Assembly: GCF_905475395.1 (NCBI RefSeq)
Contig: NC_058339.1
Span: 79,512,520-79,576,519 of the forward strand
Origin: Chrysoperla carnea
Lineage: Eukaryota; Arthropoda; Insecta; Neuroptera; Chrysopidae
Direction: 5' to 3'
Length of the DNA stretch: 64,000 bases
Shown piece after piece: positions 60,861 to 64,000 of the stretch. The notes beneath the pieces were generated by a model. The model had not been told where the DNA came from. It did no database searches and saw only the letters and a program-made list of their open reading frames with translations. Within the stretch, counting starts at the first letter, position 1. Each line of letters starts with the position of its first letter. A program made the translations under genes and the position numbers.

Positions 60861-61885
60861 AAACAAAGCTTTTATTTAAAATTGCTCGTGTGCTCGTACA
60901 TCCTTAAAATCAGAAATTTTCGAAACTTATTTCGGGAAGGCGAATTAATAAACGCAGTTAACGCAACCGTCCTCGAGTGTCAGACGTATTTCATACCTGC
61001 GTTATTTCAATAAGAATAGAAATATCCAAAACACACTCGTCTTAAAATGAACTGTTTCGTGATTAACGTTGCCAGCTCTCTTATCATTATATAACTATAT
61101 TTATGCATAATGTTTAATGTCTAAACATTCTATCTAACACTAATAATAACGTCTAAATACGCTTAATTTACATAAAATGTCACTTATAGTACATAGTTCT
61201 ATTTTATAATATGTTGTTGGTAAAGGACACACAGTTTTAGTGATTTTAATAAATTTGGTTAAATATTCGTCGTGTTGTCTGTCCTAACTACAACAGCTAA
61301 TTCATACAAGGGAAGTAAAACTTCTACCTAGTGTAACCAGTTCCTAGTATTACAACAATGTTCCATCCACAGTTCCATACTGCTTGGGTATAGTAGTTGT
61401 TCGTTTTAGTATAAAATAACTTTTTATTTTAAAACGTCATTTACATTTAACTCTCTCTTCTCTATGTAATAATGATTACATTAATACTTATTTTATGTTA
61501 CGGCAAGATCATTTCAAATCTGATAGTTTGTAGAATGTCTAGACAATTAGATAAACCATTAGATTTTACCACATAGTAGGTATATAGAAAATTCTTAAGA
61601 ATTTTAAAAAGTATCTGCAAATAGTGATTATAAAATGAAAATATTATAAGATTACCAATTCTTTTACAAGGAATCTGGTAAAATAAAACAGAATATGGAA
61701 AGATTGATTTTAAAATGTGATATTTTCATCAAGTACCTTTCAAGTGACAGAAGTATATGTATACGTCGTCTCTGTTTTCGGACCTTCGAAATATAATGTT
61801 TGTCTCTATTTATGCATTAGCGGTTACTTACCCTAACGAAAATCATATCAGATTATTATGAGCCCCGTCATAGGGGACACTATAA
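60861..61885. other. AT-rich spacer
   Basis: Nothing recognised. Confidence 0.35.
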
Positions 61886-62402
61886 GGGTGGGCCATTTTA
61901 ATATATACATCTAAATACCTCGTTTTGTAGTTAACCAATCAAAAAATAACTTAAACAAAGAGTATGGGAGACATCATGTTCTGACATCAAATTGGACCTA
62001 GTTCTTCGAGTTTCTTTAATTGCCAATTTAGATTCTAAACGGTAAGAGATATAATATCACTTTAAATTATAAAGTGAACCCTCAAAAAAAAAAAAAAAAA
62101 AAAATTAACAATTTTTGTTTAAAATACTTTTTCGGAAAAAGTAAGCTTTCGGGTAAAATGCGACTTAAAAATTTGCCATTGTTGCATTTTATCGATAATT
62201 GTAGGTCAAATTCATAGATACAGGCGAATGTCCACTATTGCCCTTGACATCTTTTGGCTAAAACATTTTTCCGTGATAAGCATGTTTTCTTTCGATTAAA
62301 TGCAATAATGACATATTTTTAAGTCGCATTTCCTCAATTTTTTGATTGGTAAACCACAAAACGAGATATTTATTAAAAGCATAGATTAAAATGGCCCACC
62401 CA
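61886..62402. mobile_element. MITE with GGGTGGGCCATTTTAAT ends
   Basis: gggtgggccattttaat at 61886 and its reverse complement at about 62386-62402. Similarity continues inward (cctcgttttgtagttaacca, atcaaaaaat opposite tttttgattggtaaaccaca), and an inner pair gcgacttaaaaat/atttttaagtcgc flanks the centre. A 21-A run is at 62084. No coding. Confidence 0.88.
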
Positions 62403-63906
62403 GCATAATCGTCACAGGCGAATTACATTAGTTCGTACATTCTTGAGTATTTGGGGCAAAACCAACAAAATTTTCTAAGAAAAATCAATCTAGCTCCCAG
62501 CTATCATAGTTAAAGTATTTCCCATTATGGAGGAAGGGATGTTTTTGTATGTTCGAAGGCATTTAAGCCCAATTCTATGTTTTTCGCATTAATATTACAA
62601 TATTTTATGTTGCGAATTTTTATCATGATCATCAAGTCCAGAAAACCGAATAATAGACGTAGTTCTAGTTAATTCAAAAGTACCGAGAAAGCGTGCTTTA
62701 GAGGAGATTGGCCGTTTTAACTCGTCGGTTTTTTTCGTTGATTCTAGTTCTTTTTAATCTCCCACACAAAAAGAGAAGTATCATCAATTTGACATGTCTA
62801 TCCGTGTTTCTGTTTTGCACCGAAATTATTAAGACGTCAGTGATGTTGAACCAGAAGACTTCTTTTTACTTGAAACGTGCGCATGTTCTTAAAAAATAAA
62901 ATTTTCGATTTACTGCAAAGAATTTAAATAACTTATGCAGAGCTTGACAAAAACGTTATTTACTAGACAATAACAGGATTTCGAAATTTGTTTTCGACAT
63001 TTTTGTGCCTGTACATTGTACATGCATATGTATCGTCATACCTTACACAATATTCATGTGTGTGATATACCCAGAGCTCTGGCTACGGCACCAACTTACC
63101 ACATGTGCATATCAGTGCTGGGGCTATGTGTAACATACCGTGTTCTACAAGATATTTCTAGCTGTTAGGAAATAACATATAACACACATACACATACACA
63201 CACAACTTGTTACCGTCAAAACTGCATATTGCTGGCTTGTTGCAACTTATTTATTTGACCGGACATTTCTAAAAATGGGTTGGGTTTGGTACCAGATGTA
63301 AATCTCAGCTCCGATTTAAATCCTATTCTATTTCTTCTTTTCTCAATCTATAAAAAATTTCATAATATTTATTAGAAAATGTAAAACAATCGAAAATATT
63401 TTTCATTACACTCTGCCGTTTTATTCCGATCAATTTGTACGAAAATAGCCATTTTTTGAACCACATCTAGTATTATTGATATTTTCCAGAAAATAATTTA
63501 CTGCATTTTACGTATTGTAAGCGCTTTCGATCTATTCGATCTAGTATAGACATTATGGCTAATTAAATTTTTCCCCTTGAATGAGGATGGGGAAGAATTA
63601 AAAACCTAGAAGTAGGATGTTTGAATTTCAGAGACAGAGAGATTATGAGGCGGCAAGTTTACTTTTGTGTTATTATTTAATCTCTTTTTTTTGCGTTTTT
63701 GGGAGAAGAAATTGAAGAAAATAAAAGCTAAATCCCATAAATCATGTTAAAAGTCTAGCGAAGAAATGGCATTATCTTCTTGGAAAAAAAAAAAAAAAAC
63801 GTATCTCGGCGATGCTGAAGATAAATCGTAAAAAGAGTAGTTTGTGCAACGATAACTCATACAATCTTACAAAAATTCTTCGTTTTATGTAGGAAAGTAT
63901 TTCAGA
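62403..63906. other. AT-rich region with CA microsatellite
   Basis: (CA)n-like tract at about 63182-63205 and an A run at 63785. Short ORFs only. Confidence 0.45.
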
Positions 63907-64000
63907 CTAGCTGACCCGACAGACGTTGTTCTGTCTTAACTATAAATATTGAATTGGTATAGTTCATTAAACAAATTTTATTCAAAATCATTATTGATGT
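63907..64000 (-). mobile_element. Helitron 3' terminus running off the right edge
   Basis: Read on the minus strand the element ends gacagaacaacgtctgtc, then gggtcagCTAG|T: a 6-bp-stem hairpin (gacaga/tctgtc) followed by CTAG and a host T, the standard Helitron 3' end. The body lies to the right, outside the window. Confidence 0.75.

Overview
The window is AT-rich, gene-poor eukaryotic DNA, almost certainly from an insect nuclear genome. Evidence for this: a spliceosomal snoRNA host gene, GT-AG introns, a centriolar protein gene, a 306-bp satellite, and many dead transposons of animal type (RTE-like LINE, hAT, mariner, Helitron, foldback MITEs). The order cannot be fixed from sequence alone. 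There are no bacterial-style operons, CRISPR arrays or intact viral genes.

Layout. 1-4022 is a tandem satellite of 306-bp monomers that runs off the left edge. About 5420-8665 (+) is a non-coding, roughly ten-exon gene whose introns carry snoRNAs. Several guides pair well with universally conserved rRNA: the 28S P-loop (two copies), the 18S 5' end (U27 type), the 28S peptidyl-transferase region (snR38 type), 18S Um627 (SNORD65/snR77 type), and 18S positions equivalent to human Gm601 and Gm644. Two H/ACA RNAs are paralogues of each other. About 9750-14150 (-) is a homologue of the centriolar protein POC5, split over at least two and probably three coding exons. From about 15 kb to the right edge I find no convincing cellular gene, only dispersed repeats, retrotransposon and transposase relics, inverted-repeat MITEs, microsatellites and featureless AT-rich DNA.

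Functionally, the two genes are unrelated housekeeping loci, one for rRNA modification and one for centriole structure. The most interesting items are: (i) the snoRNA host gene, including the co-residence of U27-type and P-loop (U31-type) guides, as in the vertebrate U22 host gene; (ii) the satellite, whose monomer is an inverted dimer with dyad axes every 153 bp; (iii) a MITE near 22.8-23.6 kb that carries about 1.6 satellite monomers, suggesting a link between the transposon and the satellite; (iv) several large foldback elements. rRNA matches and family names rest on recalled conserved sequences and were not searched.
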